DNA of 64,000 bases from Paludibacteraceae bacterium (GTDB taxonomy: Bacteria > Bacteroidota > Bacteroidia > Bacteroidales > Paludibacteraceae). Positions 28,785 to 37,735 of this stretch are shown piece by piece. The notes beneath the pieces are model-generated. The model had not been told where the DNA came from and made no database searches. It saw nothing but the letters and a program-made list of their open reading frames with translations. The stretch is taken from NCBI GenBank assembly GCA_017632345.1, contig JAGBRL010000011.1, forward strand, positions 1 through 64,000, in the 5' to 3' direction. How positions within the stretch are numbered: position 1 is the first letter of the stretch; each line of letters begins with the position of its first letter. Made by a program: the position numbers and the translations under genes.

Positions 28785-28817
28785 CAATAATATTTTTATG
28801 ATTCGTCATGTTTTTTT

Positions 28818-28873
28818 ACGGCAACTTTTATAACTATGGCGAATTTTAAATGTGACTTATGAAAGTTGCCTTA
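28818..28873. repeat. Dispersed inverted-repeat element, copy 2 (type B arms)
   Basis: ACGGCAACTTTTATAACT (from 28818) is mirrored by ACTTATGAAAGTTGCCTTA (28855-28873). It lies 23 bp before the acetyltransferase-like gene. Confidence 0.7.
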
Positions 28874-28896
28874 TATCCTAATTAACAGGAAATAAA

Positions 28897-30012
28897 ATGG
28901 TGGAGATTAAACTGGTATCAACAAAAAAAGAGCTTAAGGAGTTTATCCGTTTTCCTCATGATTTGTTCAGGGGCAACGAATATTGGGTGCCGCCGCTCGA
29001 CAGTGACGAGATGGACACTTTGAGAAAGGATAAGAATCCTGCGTTCGAACATTGCGAAGCGGAATACTGGCTTGCCTACAAAAATGGTAGAATTGCTGGT
29101 AGAATTGCTGGTATCATCAATCATACCGCAAATAAGAAATGGGGTAAGTTTGTGCGCTTCGGATGGGTCGATTTCATCGACGATATTGAGGTGGTTGAGG
29201 CTCTTTTCAGAACTGTCGAGGAGTGGGGCAAAAGTAAAGGAATGGAGAAAATCCAAGGTCCGCTCGGATTTATTGACATGGACAACGAGGGTATGCTCGT
29301 GGAGGGCTTTGACAAAATGCCTACGATAGCTAATATTTACAATTATCCGTATTATCCGCAGATGATGGTCAAATTGGGCTACGAGGGCAAGGAAGACTGG
29401 ATACAGTTCAAAATGAAGGCTTCTCAGTCTATCCCCGAAAAAATGGAGAGAATAAACAATCTTATAAAGGAGAAATATAATCTGAAGGTTCTATCTTTTA
29501 AAAAGAAGAAGGAACTGCTGCCTTACGCAAAGCCTTTGTTCAATACTCTTAATCTGGCTTTTTCTAATCTCTACGGTTATTCTGAACTTACGGAAAAGGA
29601 GATAGACAGGCTTGTGAAGAATTATTTCACTTTCATAAATCCGGAGTTAGTGTGCATTGTTGTCGATGAAAAGGACGAAGTTGTGGCTTTCGGCATATCT
29701 ATGCCAACTCTTTCCAAGGCTTTTCAGAAGGCTAAGGGAAAACTTTTCCCTTTTGGTTTTATTCACATACTTAAGGCTCTTAAAAATATGGACGAGATAG
29801 ATCTCTATCTCAACGGCGTGCATCCTGACTGGCAGAAAAAAGGTGTTCATTCCCTCTATTATGTGGAAATGAACAAGGCTTTCATAAGAAACAACATAAA
29901 GGTAGCAATCACCAATCCGCAACTTGAAAACAACATTAATGCGGTGAACGTATGGAGCAACTATGAGAACGAACCTTATTTGCGCAGGCGTTGCTACGAA
30001 AAGGTTCTATAA
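28897..30012 (+). CDS. GNAT-like N-acetyltransferase-fold protein
   Basis: 371 residues, cytoplasmic. The N-terminal half (MVEIKLVSTKKELKEFIRFPHDLF, then EAEYWLAYKNGRIAGRIAGI) and C-terminal part (CIVVDEKDEVVAFGISMP, HPDWQKKGVHSLYYVEM) look like two degenerate GNAT folds. Similar proteins in Bacteroidota are annotated YghO-like or GNAT acetyltransferases of unknown substrate. A perfect 12-bp tandem duplication (29086-29109) gives the repeated residues GRIA-GRIA. The stop codon lies in a sequence (GGTTCTATAA) that matches a repeat arm. Function unknown. Confidence 0.7.
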   Translation: MVEIKLVSTKKELKEFIRFPHDLFRGNEYWVPPLDSDEMDTLRKDKNPAFEHCEAEYWLAYKNGRIAGRIAGIINHTANKKWGKFVRFGWVDFIDDIEVVEALFRTVEEWGKSKGMEKIQGPLGFIDMDNEGMLVEGFDKMPTIANIYNYPYYPQMMVKLGYEGKEDWIQFKMKASQSIPEKMERINNLIKEKYNLKVLSFKKKKELLPYAKPLFNTLNLAFSNLYGYSELTEKEIDRLVKNYFTFINPELVCIVVDEKDEVVAFGISMPTLSKAFQKAKGKLFPFGFIHILKALKNMDEIDLYLNGVHPDWQKKGVHSLYYVEMNKAFIRNNIKVAITNPQLENNINAVNVWSNYENEPYLRRRCYEKVL

Positions 30013-30077
30013 GCAACTTCTATAGGTGGGTTCTATAAATTTTTTGAGTAATCTCTGAATTTATAGAACTCACTTTT
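30011..30077. repeat. Dispersed inverted-repeat element, copy 3 (composite, type A plus B arm)
   Basis: AGGTGGGTTCTATAAATTTT (30024-30043) is mirrored by CTGAATTTATAGAACTCAC (30055-30073). A type B half-arm GCAACTTCTATAGG precedes it (30013-30026). It fills the whole convergent gap and abuts the stop codons of both neighbours. Confidence 0.78.
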
Positions 30078-30990
30078 AACATCCGTACACTTTGCTAAAT
30101 TTCTTCAATTGCTCTTCTATGTATTTTTTTAGTTCCGGAGAGTCTATTATCTCTACCTCGTCCAGCAGCCCCATTACGAAGCGTCCGACCCCTTTGAAAT
30201 TGCTTATTTGCGTGTCGAGCAGCCAGTGATTTTCGTCGGTTTTCGACAGGTAATCTTCCGCAAGCGGAAACTCTTCTACAAGCAGATTGCGCGCCATAAC
30301 GGAGAGTTTCAGTCTGACCCTTTTCGGCTCGCTGTAGTCCGACGTTCTGAAAATGTCTATGTTGCCCTTTTGGTGCATACTTTCAAACTGCCAGTCTGTC
30401 TCCTGAATTTCCACGCTATCCACCCTGGTTACATTGAACAGCTTGTTTTTCATATCTTCCACATCAAAGCACCACATTTGCATATGATTTGGAGTCAGGT
30501 CCAAAACCTCCACAAGTCTGTCCCGAACCTTGCCGGAGTGCGACGAGGCGTAATTTTTCAACATAACCAGTTTCTTTTTTTTCTTAGACTCGTTTAGCAA
30601 CCTCACATTCTGCGAAAGCTGAGTGTTTATTGCGCTTTTTTCTATAGAAGTGCAGTTATATACTGCTGACAATTTTTTGCGGAGATTTCTTTTCAGCACA
30701 TTAGTTTCGCTTAGTCCGTCGAGAAGTTGGTTAAAGATAAGAGCCTCTTCGTCTGTAAAATAAATCACCTTTGAGATGTCTTTAAAGAAATTGTTCTTCT
30801 TTCCAAACTTGGGCACGCTCTTTTGCACTTCCTCAACATAGAAGCCAGCCTCTTTCAGCGTTTCTACGTATCGGTAAATGGTGCGCCTGTTCACGTTGAG
30901 TTTTTTAGCCATATCGGCTATAGTGTACAAATGAGGTTCCATCATGAACATCATCACTTTCAGCAATCTTTCTATTTTTGGTTGGTCCAT
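30076..30990 (-). CDS. HTH plus WYL-domain transcriptional regulator
   Basis: 304 residues. N-terminal DeoR/HTH_11-type winged helix (about 1-60: YTIADMAKKLNVNRRTIYRYVETLKEAGF), linker, then a WYL domain (about 130-235: LVMLKNYASSHSGKVRDRLVEVLDLTPNHMQMW), and a C-terminal WCX-like extension. WYL proteins sense ligands such as single-stranded nucleic acid or small molecules and often regulate defence or stress genes. It is bracketed by two dispersed repeats (30011-30077 and 31102-31158) and convergent with the acetyltransferase-like gene. Target unknown. Confidence 0.85.
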   Translation of the reverse strand: MDQPKIERLLKVMMFMMEPHLYTIADMAKKLNVNRRTIYRYVETLKEAGFYVEEVQKSVPKFGKKNNFFKDISKVIYFTDEEALIFNQLLDGLSETNVLKRNLRKKLSAVYNCTSIEKSAINTQLSQNVRLLNESKKKKKLVMLKNYASSHSGKVRDRLVEVLDLTPNHMQMWCFDVEDMKNKLFNVTRVDSVEIQETDWQFESMHQKGNIDIFRTSDYSEPKRVRLKLSVMARNLLVEEFPLAEDYLSKTDENHWLLDTQISNFKGVGRFVMGLLDEVEIIDSPELKKYIEEQLKKFSKVYGC

Positions 30991-31056
30991 ATCTCTTCCT
31001 TAAATTTAAACGGGCTCAATTTACAACAAATCTTCTTAAGAAAAGGAGGGGAGAGA

Positions 31057-31093
31057 CAAAAAAATTCCGCAGAACTGTAAAACTCTGCGGAAT
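31057..31093 (-). terminator. Terminator of the PepSY-like gene
   Basis: ATTCCGCAGA (31064-31073) pairs with TCTGCGGAAT (31084-31093). On the minus strand a run of T follows. It lies between the PepSY-like gene and the WYL regulator. Confidence 0.78.
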
Positions 31094-31101
31094 CTGCAAT
31101 A

Positions 31102-31158
31102 ACGGCAGCTTCTATGAATTAGGTTGCTATGATTTTGAATTTTTATAGAAGTTGCCTA
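31102..31158. repeat. Dispersed inverted-repeat element, copy 4 (type B arms)
   Basis: CGGCAGCTTCTATGAATTAGG (from 31103) is mirrored by TGAATTTTTATAGAAGTTGCC (31136-31156). It lies 16 bp after the PepSY-like gene stop and before that gene's terminator. Confidence 0.75.
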
Positions 31159-31173
31159 ATAATATATGAAAAA

Positions 31174-31611
31174 TTAGTCGTCCATCTTGAAAAGTCTGTT
31201 CTTCTTGTCAAATTTTAGGTCTCTACCATCAGAAAGTTCAATTTCGTGTCCGTACATATCTTTCTCTATCTTTCTGATTTGCTGACCCTTAAACATGCTG
31301 TCAACTAACTTCTGAATATCAGATGGTATAAAGGTTGCAGGCACGGAGCTTTTGTCAAATTCAATCTCTGTCCATTCACCTTTGTTATTGAAAGCTACCT
31401 CGTTGCCGCTCACAAACTGAACTTCGTATGACTTTCTTATGAAATCTCTGTCAATCTTGATGAAAGAGACCTCTTCGTTAGAGAACTGCTCCTTCAGAGT
31501 AGTCCTTGCCTTTTCCGGCAACTCATTTACATTTTGTGTAATGATGTCTCTGCCAGCGTTTGCTATAGAAAAACTAGACAAACCTAATAGTATTATAAAA
31601 GCTTTCTTCAT
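31174..31611 (-). CDS. Periplasmic PepSY-like domain protein
   Basis: 145 residues. Cleavable signal peptide about 1-19 (SIANA). The rest resembles PepSY-like (DUF2874) proteins of Bacteroidota: two alpha-beta repeats, the first with LPEKARTTLKEQFSNEEVSFIKIDRD and KSYEVQFVSGNEVAFNNKGEWTEIE, the second with IRKIEKDMYGHEIELSDGRDLKFDK. Exported and probably periplasmic. The function of such proteins is not established. Transcribed alone. Confidence 0.8.
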   Translation of the reverse strand: MKKAFIILLGLSSFSIANAGRDIITQNVNELPEKARTTLKEQFSNEEVSFIKIDRDFIRKSYEVQFVSGNEVAFNNKGEWTEIEFDKSSVPATFIPSDIQKLVDSMFKGQQIRKIEKDMYGHEIELSDGRDLKFDKKNRLFKMDD

Positions 31612-31850
31612 AACGTAAAAATTTAATTGTTTATCATTCTATTATTTATCGACTGCAAGATATTAATAATTTATAATAATTACAAATTTATTACGATTTA
31701 ATTTATGAAATTAACATAAATTAACATTTTTTACATATATAACGTTCTGAAAATAATAAATGTTCACAAAAACAGAGTGTTTAGAAGTTGTTATAATTTT
31801 ATATATTTGTGCACAGCTCCTTTATTTAAAAATTCAGAAATTGTAAAGTC

Positions 31851-34025
31851 ATGAGAAGAATAGTTGCATTTATATTGTTTATGTCTCTTTTTTGCAATGT
31901 GCCTGCGGAGATGATAAACAGCACAGATTTTGAGGCGTTAGATTGTGTTCCTGCTACGCGTGATTTATGGAAGGCGGAGGGTTTCTTGCCTGGCACGTGG
32001 GATAATGGTCTTGCTGACCGTACTATGGTTGATGATTCGGCGGTTGCGGTTTCCGGCACAAAGTCGCTAAGAGTTCTTTATCCTAAAGGTAAATATGGCA
32101 CGTCGGACAACGGAGCGCAGGTGGAACTGAAGTTTGATCCGCGCAGGGAGGCTTTCGCTTCTTACTGGCTGCGTTTCTCGGAGGATTTCAGTTTTGGCTC
32201 TGCAAGCGAGGGCGGAAAATTGCCGGGTCTTACGGGTGGCGACAATTGTTCTGGCGGCTCGGCGTGCGACGGCACTAATGGTTTCTCCGCTCGGCTGATG
32301 TGGAGAACGGGCGGAAGTTTGGTGCTCTATCTTTATCATATGGATAAGCCTGATAAGTATGGAGAGGATTATGAACTTGCTTATCCCGACGGCTCTGCGG
32401 TGATTGTCGAAAGGGGAGAGTGGATTCATGTGGCTGAGCGAGTGAGGATTAATACGGATGGAGAGTCTTACGACGGCGAGGTGGAAATATGGGTGAATGG
32501 TGTGCGGACGCTCCTCCTCGACAGTCTGCGTTTCACTTCTAATGGTGATATGGTTGACAAATTTTATATCTCAACTTTTCATGGAGGCTCTTCGGCTGAT
32601 TGGGCTCCGGAGAATGATTGCCATATATGGTTCGATGATATACGTATCGGAACTGTTTATGGAGATGTGGCTTTCAGAGAATGTTCTAAGCCGGATTTGG
32701 GCGCCGACCGTGCTCTTTGTGCTGAAGAGACCGTGGTTTTGAAGACTGAAGAAAAGAAGGGAGAGAGATACTCTTGGTCAAAAGACGGCTCGCTCATTGG
32801 CAATGGGGCTTCTTTGCAACTTTCGGAGGCTGGCTTGTATGTGCTGACCGTGGATAGTGCGTGGTGCTCTAAAAGGGATACTGTTGTGGTTTCTGAAAAA
32901 ATTTTGACGGATCTGGGCAACGACAGGTCTATTTGTTCCTCTTCTTTCTTGAAAATTTCTTCTAATGTGCAGGGTGAAGGTCTCTCATACGCATGGGAGA
33001 AAGATGGCGCACCGGCTGGAGAAGGGGAGTGCCTGATGGTAAAGGACGCGGGTGTTTATAGACTTACGGTTTCGGCAGAGGGTTGTGAACCGTCTGCTGA
33101 TGAGGTGAAACTCTCTTCCGGTCTGCTTTCTGTGGCAGATGTAAATGGCGCTGTGGGAGAACCTTTCACGCTGAAGGTGACGGATGGTGGTTCTAATTAT
33201 GGCTGGTATAGTGAGGAGGGCGATTTGCTGAATGTGGGCGCGGAATATGACGCTGTTTTAGAAGAGGGCAGACATCTTTTATTTGTGAAGGATATGGATG
33301 CGTTTTCTGGAAGTGTTGGAATGAAGAAATTAACTGTGGCTAAGTCTTATACTTCTGCGGCTTTGGACAGAAAGATGAAGTTTGAAGTTTTCAGATTTCT
33401 CTCGGTAGATTCTGTTTCTGTCTATTTGGTAGATGAGCAGGATGTGGTAATTCGTGTGCTGGACTCAGACGAGACGGTTCTGTATCAGACGGAGAGCAAA
33501 CGGCTTAAAGCGGGCGTTAACAGGATTGCGGTGAATGCGGAGCTTCTGCCGGGAATCTATTTTATGGATGCGTATGGCTCTACTGGAAAACTTCGCCATT
33601 CCAACGAACTTGATGATGTTAAGTTCCCTTACGAGATAGAGGGCGTAATCTCTCTTCTTGGTTCTAACTTGACGTGGATAGACAATAAGCCGTGGTATCT
33701 GTTTTTTTATGACTGGAAGGTCTCCGCAGGTAATAATTGTGCCGCCGCTCCTGTCTTTGTGGAGGGAAAGGCAGATACAGATGTGCGGAATGTGAAGGAG
33801 AGCGGACTGAAAGTCTTTCCTTCGTTAACTAATGATTTCACAAAGGTTTGCGGATTGTCTGGCTCTGAGATAATAGAGGTTTTTGACGAATTGGGTAATT
33901 TGATTCGCTGCAAGATTGATAAGGAGGCTGATTGCGCTACTGTCAGTTTTGAATATGCAGGTGTTTATTTCTTAAAAATATCTGATAAAGGTATGACGCA
34001 AATATTTAAAATAGTGAAAGTGTGA
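31851..34025 (+). CDS. Secreted PL14-like polysaccharide lyase with Ig-like repeats and T9SS tail
   Basis: 724 residues. Signal peptide about 1-19. Residues about 22-285 resemble PL14 (alginate-lyase-type jelly roll): SYWLRFSEDFSFG, GGKLPGLTGGDNCSGG, NGFSARLMWR, LYLYHMDKPDKYGED and KFYISTFHGGSSADWAPE in the family order. Two or three Ig-like segments follow (about 290-500), each with a Gly-rich turn and YVLTV or YRLTV, then a C-terminal sorting domain (about 645-724: LKVFPSLTNDF, GVYFLKIS). Probably exported by T9SS. Substrate (alginate, glucuronan or another uronic polymer) is not decidable. TATATTTG at 31802-31809 is a possible -7 element. Confidence 0.8.
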   Translation: MRRIVAFILFMSLFCNVPAEMINSTDFEALDCVPATRDLWKAEGFLPGTWDNGLADRTMVDDSAVAVSGTKSLRVLYPKGKYGTSDNGAQVELKFDPRREAFASYWLRFSEDFSFGSASEGGKLPGLTGGDNCSGGSACDGTNGFSARLMWRTGGSLVLYLYHMDKPDKYGEDYELAYPDGSAVIVERGEWIHVAERVRINTDGESYDGEVEIWVNGVRTLLLDSLRFTSNGDMVDKFYISTFHGGSSADWAPENDCHIWFDDIRIGTVYGDVAFRECSKPDLGADRALCAEETVVLKTEEKKGERYSWSKDGSLIGNGASLQLSEAGLYVLTVDSAWCSKRDTVVVSEKILTDLGNDRSICSSSFLKISSNVQGEGLSYAWEKDGAPAGEGECLMVKDAGVYRLTVSAEGCEPSADEVKLSSGLLSVADVNGAVGEPFTLKVTDGGSNYGWYSEEGDLLNVGAEYDAVLEEGRHLLFVKDMDAFSGSVGMKKLTVAKSYTSAALDRKMKFEVFRFLSVDSVSVYLVDEQDVVIRVLDSDETVLYQTESKRLKAGVNRIAVNAELLPGIYFMDAYGSTGKLRHSNELDDVKFPYEIEGVISLLGSNLTWIDNKPWYLFFYDWKVSAGNNCAAAPVFVEGKADTDVRNVKESGLKVFPSLTNDFTKVCGLSGSEIIEVFDELGNLIRCKIDKEADCATVSFEYAGVYFLKISDKGMTQIFKIVKV

Positions 34026-34131
34026 TGCAGTTCATGACTCTTTTATGGAAATTCACAGCTCTTTCATACAAATTATTTAGGACAATATGTGCTTTTATTA
34101 TTTTTTATGTCAAAATTTAAACATAATCTTC

Positions 34132-34162
34132 TTTGATATTGCGCATTTAAAATATATCTTTG
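34132..34162 (+). promoter_or_regulatory. Bacteroidota-type promoter for the rdgB-porZ-tsaE operon
   Basis: TTTG at 34132-34135 and TATCTTTG at 34155-34162 with 19 bp between, a textbook fit to the Bacteroidota consensus. The rdgB start lies 40 bp downstream. Confidence 0.75.
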
Positions 34163-34202
34163 CCTATTGGAGAATAAAAATGTAGAACCATTTTGAAAAA
34201 AG

Positions 34203-34781
34203 ATGAAAAATTTAGTATTCGCGACTAATAATGCTCATAAAGTGGAAGAGGTGCAGCAGAAGCTAAACGGTCTGTTCACTCTTAAAACTTTGTCTGAAGT
34301 AGGGTGTAACGAAGATATTCCGGAAACGTCAGACACGATAGAGGGCAATGCTTTGCAAAAGGCTCGTTACCTTTGGGAACATTATGGTTGCGACTGCTTT
34401 GCCGACGACACAGGGCTTGAGGTTGAGGTGCTTGGCAATGCTCCTGGTGTGCATTCTGCACGTTATGCAGGAGAGGCAAAAGACTCTGAGGCGAATATGG
34501 ACAAACTACTGTCCGAACTTGATGGCAAAGAGAACAGAAAGGCTCGTTTTCGTACTGTTATCGCATTGATAATAAATGGAGAAGAACATCTGTTTGAAGG
34601 AATAGTCAACGGCAGAATATTAACAGAACGGCATGGAGGCAAAGGTTTTGGTTATGACCCTATATTTGCTCCGGAAGGAAAAAATCTCTCTTTCGCGGAA
34701 ATTTCTATGGAAGAGAAGAACTGCATAAGCCACCGAGGCCGTGCCGTAGAAAAACTTTTAGAGTTTCTTAAAAATTCATGA
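34203..34781 (+). CDS. rdgB: XTP/dITP diphosphatase (non-canonical purine NTP pyrophosphatase)
   Basis: Removes ITP, dITP and XTP from the nucleotide pool. 192 residues, Ham1/RdgB fold. Family motifs in order: [11 protein letters not shown] (6-16), [25 protein letters not shown] (about 65-89) and [12 protein letters not shown] (about 148-159), plus SHRGRA near the C-terminus. The stop codon overlaps the porZ start (34778-34781), so translation is probably coupled. First gene of the rdgB-porZ-tsaE operon. Confidence 0.95.
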   Translation: MKNLVFATNNAHKVEEVQQKLNGLFTLKTLSEVGCNEDIPETSDTIEGNALQKARYLWEHYGCDCFADDTGLEVEVLGNAPGVHSARYAGEAKDSEANMDKLLSELDGKENRKARFRTVIALIINGEEHLFEGIVNGRILTERHGGKGFGYDPIFAPEGKNLSFAEISMEEKNCISHRGRAVEKLLEFLKNS

Positions 34782-37069
34782 TTATGAATAAGATAAAATG
34801 TCTCATCTCGTCGCTTTCTTTGCTTTGCCTGATGCAATTATGCTACGGACAGGTGGCTATGCACAGTTGGGCTTCGCACTTTTCGTACAGCAACACAAAA
34901 CAGGTTGCTATTACTAACGATAAGGTGTACGGGCTGTCTTATGGAGCTTTGTATTCTGTGGACAAAAAGCATGAAAGCATAGAAACTTATTCTAAGATTA
35001 CCGGACTTTCTGACGGAACAATCGACCTAATAAAAGGAAATGGCAACACGTTAATCGTTGTTTATGCAAACATGAACATAGATTTGATTGTTAAAGATGA
35101 GGTTTTTAATATATCTGACCTTAAACGTAAAGATATTTCGGGAAAAAGGGTCTATGATATCTGTTTTCATGACAGATATGCGTATCTCTCTTGCGGCTTC
35201 GGAATAGTGGCTCTTAATCTTGATAAAAAGGAAATAGCAGATTCGTATTTTATCGGTGAAAACGGAAGTATGGCTGCCGTGCTGTCTTCTACTATTGCAG
35301 GGGATTCTATTTATGCGCTTATGAGCGACAAGACAATAAAGGCGGCAAATGTAAATTCTAATCTTCTGAATTTTGAAAACTGGAAAGTTTTGTCTTCTGA
35401 TGATGTTGAGACTGACTCGCCTTCCAAAATTGTCTCTTTCGGCAAAAATAATATGTTCTTGATCGACTCGGATGTGGTGTATAATCGTCAAGATGGCAAT
35501 TGGAAGGTCTTTTTGAATGGAAAATTCTCTAATATTGAGATTTGGAACGATTATGTGACGATCTCTTCCACGAAAGAGAATTTGATAAAAATCTTTGACA
35601 AGGATTTGAAAATTTGTGACAGTATAAACGTTGCGAATTTCAACGTCATTTATGATAATGCATCTAAATGCGCATGGAGCGCGCACGGTTGCTTATACAA
35701 GATAGAGAACGGGGCTATAAGCAACAGTTATATACCTAACGGACCTACTTATAAGGATATGCTTTTTGCGAAAGTCCGTAACGGACGTCTTATAACTGGG
35801 TATGGAGAAGGTTTTTCGACGGCCGGCATTCTTCAGATTTATGATGGTAATAATTGGAAAAACATTACGCAGGCGAATATAGGTGAGGAGTACGCGCCGT
35901 ATTTTTTCACGCTGCTGGATGCGGAGGTTGACCCTAGGGACCCTCGCAGAATGTATCTCGCTACTTGGAGGTCTGTCTTTGAACTTTATGATGATGTTGT
36001 AGTGAAACGATATCTCACCGGAGAGTCGTCTCTCGAATTGTGCACCGCGGTTGGTGACCCTAACGTTATTTTGATTGACGGATTGACATTTGATAAAGAC
36101 AATAATCTTTGGATGCTGAATATGCAGGCTGGAGACTTGATTCATGTTAAAGACACTGACGGTAACTGGCATCACACATCTTATAACAATTCAAAACTGC
36201 AGAACACGGCAACTGCTCGTCCTCCTTTTATCTCTTCTGACGGGAAAAAGTGGATATTGTTTCCTCGTTTGGGAGTGGGTGTGTTTGTCATTGAAGATAA
36301 CGGCACTCCGCTTAATTTCAGCGATGACAAAACAAAATTGTTCACATCTTTCAGCGACGGCTCTCCTGAAACTATCGTGCCGAGCACATACCGCTGCATT
36401 GCAGAGGATAAGAACGGCGATATATGGTTAGGTACTGACGTCGGTCCGCTAATATTTAAAAATACTGAAGAGGTGATGAATAGCGGCTATACTGTTGAAC
36501 GCATCAAAATAACTCGTGAGGATAATGCCGCATTCGCAGATTATCTGCTTGCAACGGAACAAATAAACGCGATTGCTGTCGATGGTGCAAATCGTAAGTG
36601 GATAGGAACTGCCTCTTCTGGTGTTTATCTGCTTTCTGATGACGGACAAGAGACTATATATCATTTCACTACGGAAAATAGTCCTCTGACTTCTGACATT
36701 ATCACAGCTATTGACATTGACAAAGAAAATGGTATTGTCTATATAGTGACTTCTGAAGGACTTTTCTCTTTTGGTAGCGACGCTTCTGAGGGCAGAGAAA
36801 CTTACGACGATGTTTATGTATATCCTAACCCTGTGCGTCCGGACTTTTACGGAGATATAACCGTGACAGGGCTGATGGAGAACAGCGAAGTTAGAGTGAC
36901 AACTTTGAACGGAGAGCTGATTTATCACGGACTTTCAAATGGTGGAACGTTTATATGGGACGGCAAGTCGGTGTCTGGCAGACGTGTGGCTTCTGGCATA
37001 TATCTGATATTTGCCACAACATCAGACGGAACAGAAAAAATGGTTTCTAAGATTGCATTTGTCAAATGA
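34778..37069 (+). CDS. porZ: T9SS component PorZ
   Basis: 763 residues. Signal peptide about 1-25 (QLCYGQ). The start [32 protein letters not shown] and the pattern [16 protein letters not shown] match PorZ, the attachment-complex protein of the type IX secretion system that presents A-LPS to the sortase. Two beta-propeller regions (two-component-regulator-propeller-type repeats such as [17 protein letters not shown]) are followed by a C-terminal type A sorting domain (about 685-763: [21 protein letters not shown]), which PorZ characteristically keeps. An ATG at 34784 is an alternative start. A plain propeller protein is the main alternative. Confidence 0.85.
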   Translation: MIMNKIKCLISSLSLLCLMQLCYGQVAMHSWASHFSYSNTKQVAITNDKVYGLSYGALYSVDKKHESIETYSKITGLSDGTIDLIKGNGNTLIVVYANMNIDLIVKDEVFNISDLKRKDISGKRVYDICFHDRYAYLSCGFGIVALNLDKKEIADSYFIGENGSMAAVLSSTIAGDSIYALMSDKTIKAANVNSNLLNFENWKVLSSDDVETDSPSKIVSFGKNNMFLIDSDVVYNRQDGNWKVFLNGKFSNIEIWNDYVTISSTKENLIKIFDKDLKICDSINVANFNVIYDNASKCAWSAHGCLYKIENGAISNSYIPNGPTYKDMLFAKVRNGRLITGYGEGFSTAGILQIYDGNNWKNITQANIGEEYAPYFFTLLDAEVDPRDPRRMYLATWRSVFELYDDVVVKRYLTGESSLELCTAVGDPNVILIDGLTFDKDNNLWMLNMQAGDLIHVKDTDGNWHHTSYNNSKLQNTATARPPFISSDGKKWILFPRLGVGVFVIEDNGTPLNFSDDKTKLFTSFSDGSPETIVPSTYRCIAEDKNGDIWLGTDVGPLIFKNTEEVMNSGYTVERIKITREDNAAFADYLLATEQINAIAVDGANRKWIGTASSGVYLLSDDGQETIYHFTTENSPLTSDIITAIDIDKENGIVYIVTSEGLFSFGSDASEGRETYDDVYVYPNPVRPDFYGDITVTGLMENSEVRVTTLNGELIYHGLSNGGTFIWDGKSVSGRRVASGIYLIFATTSDGTEKMVSKIAFVK

Positions 37070-37082
37070 TTATAGTTAGATT

Positions 37083-37499
37083 ATGAAGATAGATTCTTTA
37101 GACAAAATAAATGACACTGCAAAAGAGTTTGTTTCTATTATGGGAGAACACAAAGTGTTTGTTTTTTACGGATCTATGGGTGCCGGAAAGACAACGTTCA
37201 TAACGGCTTTGTGTAAGGAACTGGGTGTGACTGATGTTATAAGCAGTCCGACGTTTGCTATTGTCAACGAGTATGAGACGGTTTCTGGAAATTCAATTTA
37301 TCACTTTGATTTTTACAGAATTAACAAAGTGGAGGAGGCTTTCGACTTTGGATATGAAGATTATTTTTACAGCGGAAATTTATGTTTTATAGAGTGGCCT
37401 GAAAAGGTTGCGGATCTTATTCCGGACAATGCTGTGAAAGTTTTTATAACAGAAAAAGAAGACGGCTCTCGTGAAATTGAATGTCAGGGAATTTCTTAA
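37083..37499 (+). CDS. tsaE: tRNA threonylcarbamoyladenosine biosynthesis ATPase TsaE
   Basis: An ATPase that resets the TsaBD complex making t6A37 in ANN-decoding tRNAs. 138 residues. Walker A GSMGAGKTT at residues 30-38, then SSPTFAIVNEY and YHFDFYRI, and FIEWPEK near residue 106, all diagnostic. It is 13 bp after porZ in the same operon. The stop codon TAA (37497-37499) overlaps the start of a dispersed repeat. Confidence 0.95.
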   Translation: MKIDSLDKINDTAKEFVSIMGEHKVFVFYGSMGAGKTTFITALCKELGVTDVISSPTFAIVNEYETVSGNSIYHFDFYRINKVEEAFDFGYEDYFYSGNLCFIEWPEKVADLIPDNAVKVFITEKEDGSREIECQGIS

Positions 37500-37540
37500 G
37501 GCAATTTCTATAAATTAGGTAGAGATAATCTTGAGAGGAT
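37498..37540. repeat. Dispersed inverted-repeat element, copy 5 (type B, one arm clear)
   Basis: AAGGCAATTTCTATAAATTA (from 37498) followed by GGTAGAGATAATCTTGAGAGG, the same interior as the copy at 42366 read in reverse. It begins inside the tsaE stop codon. Confidence 0.65.
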
Positions 37541-37735
37541 TTTTCTTTTAGGTTGGAAATATATTGGCGAAGAAGCGATGTGTGTGCATCGTGACTGGAC
37601 AAATTAGAACGAATTTCAGAAAATATAAGGGAGGCTTATCTTATCGCTCTATCAGATAACTCTTCTAATTATGTAAAAAAAATAGAATATGAGCGAAAAC
37701 CCGGACCGTGATGGGTACGAATATGTTATAAGAAG

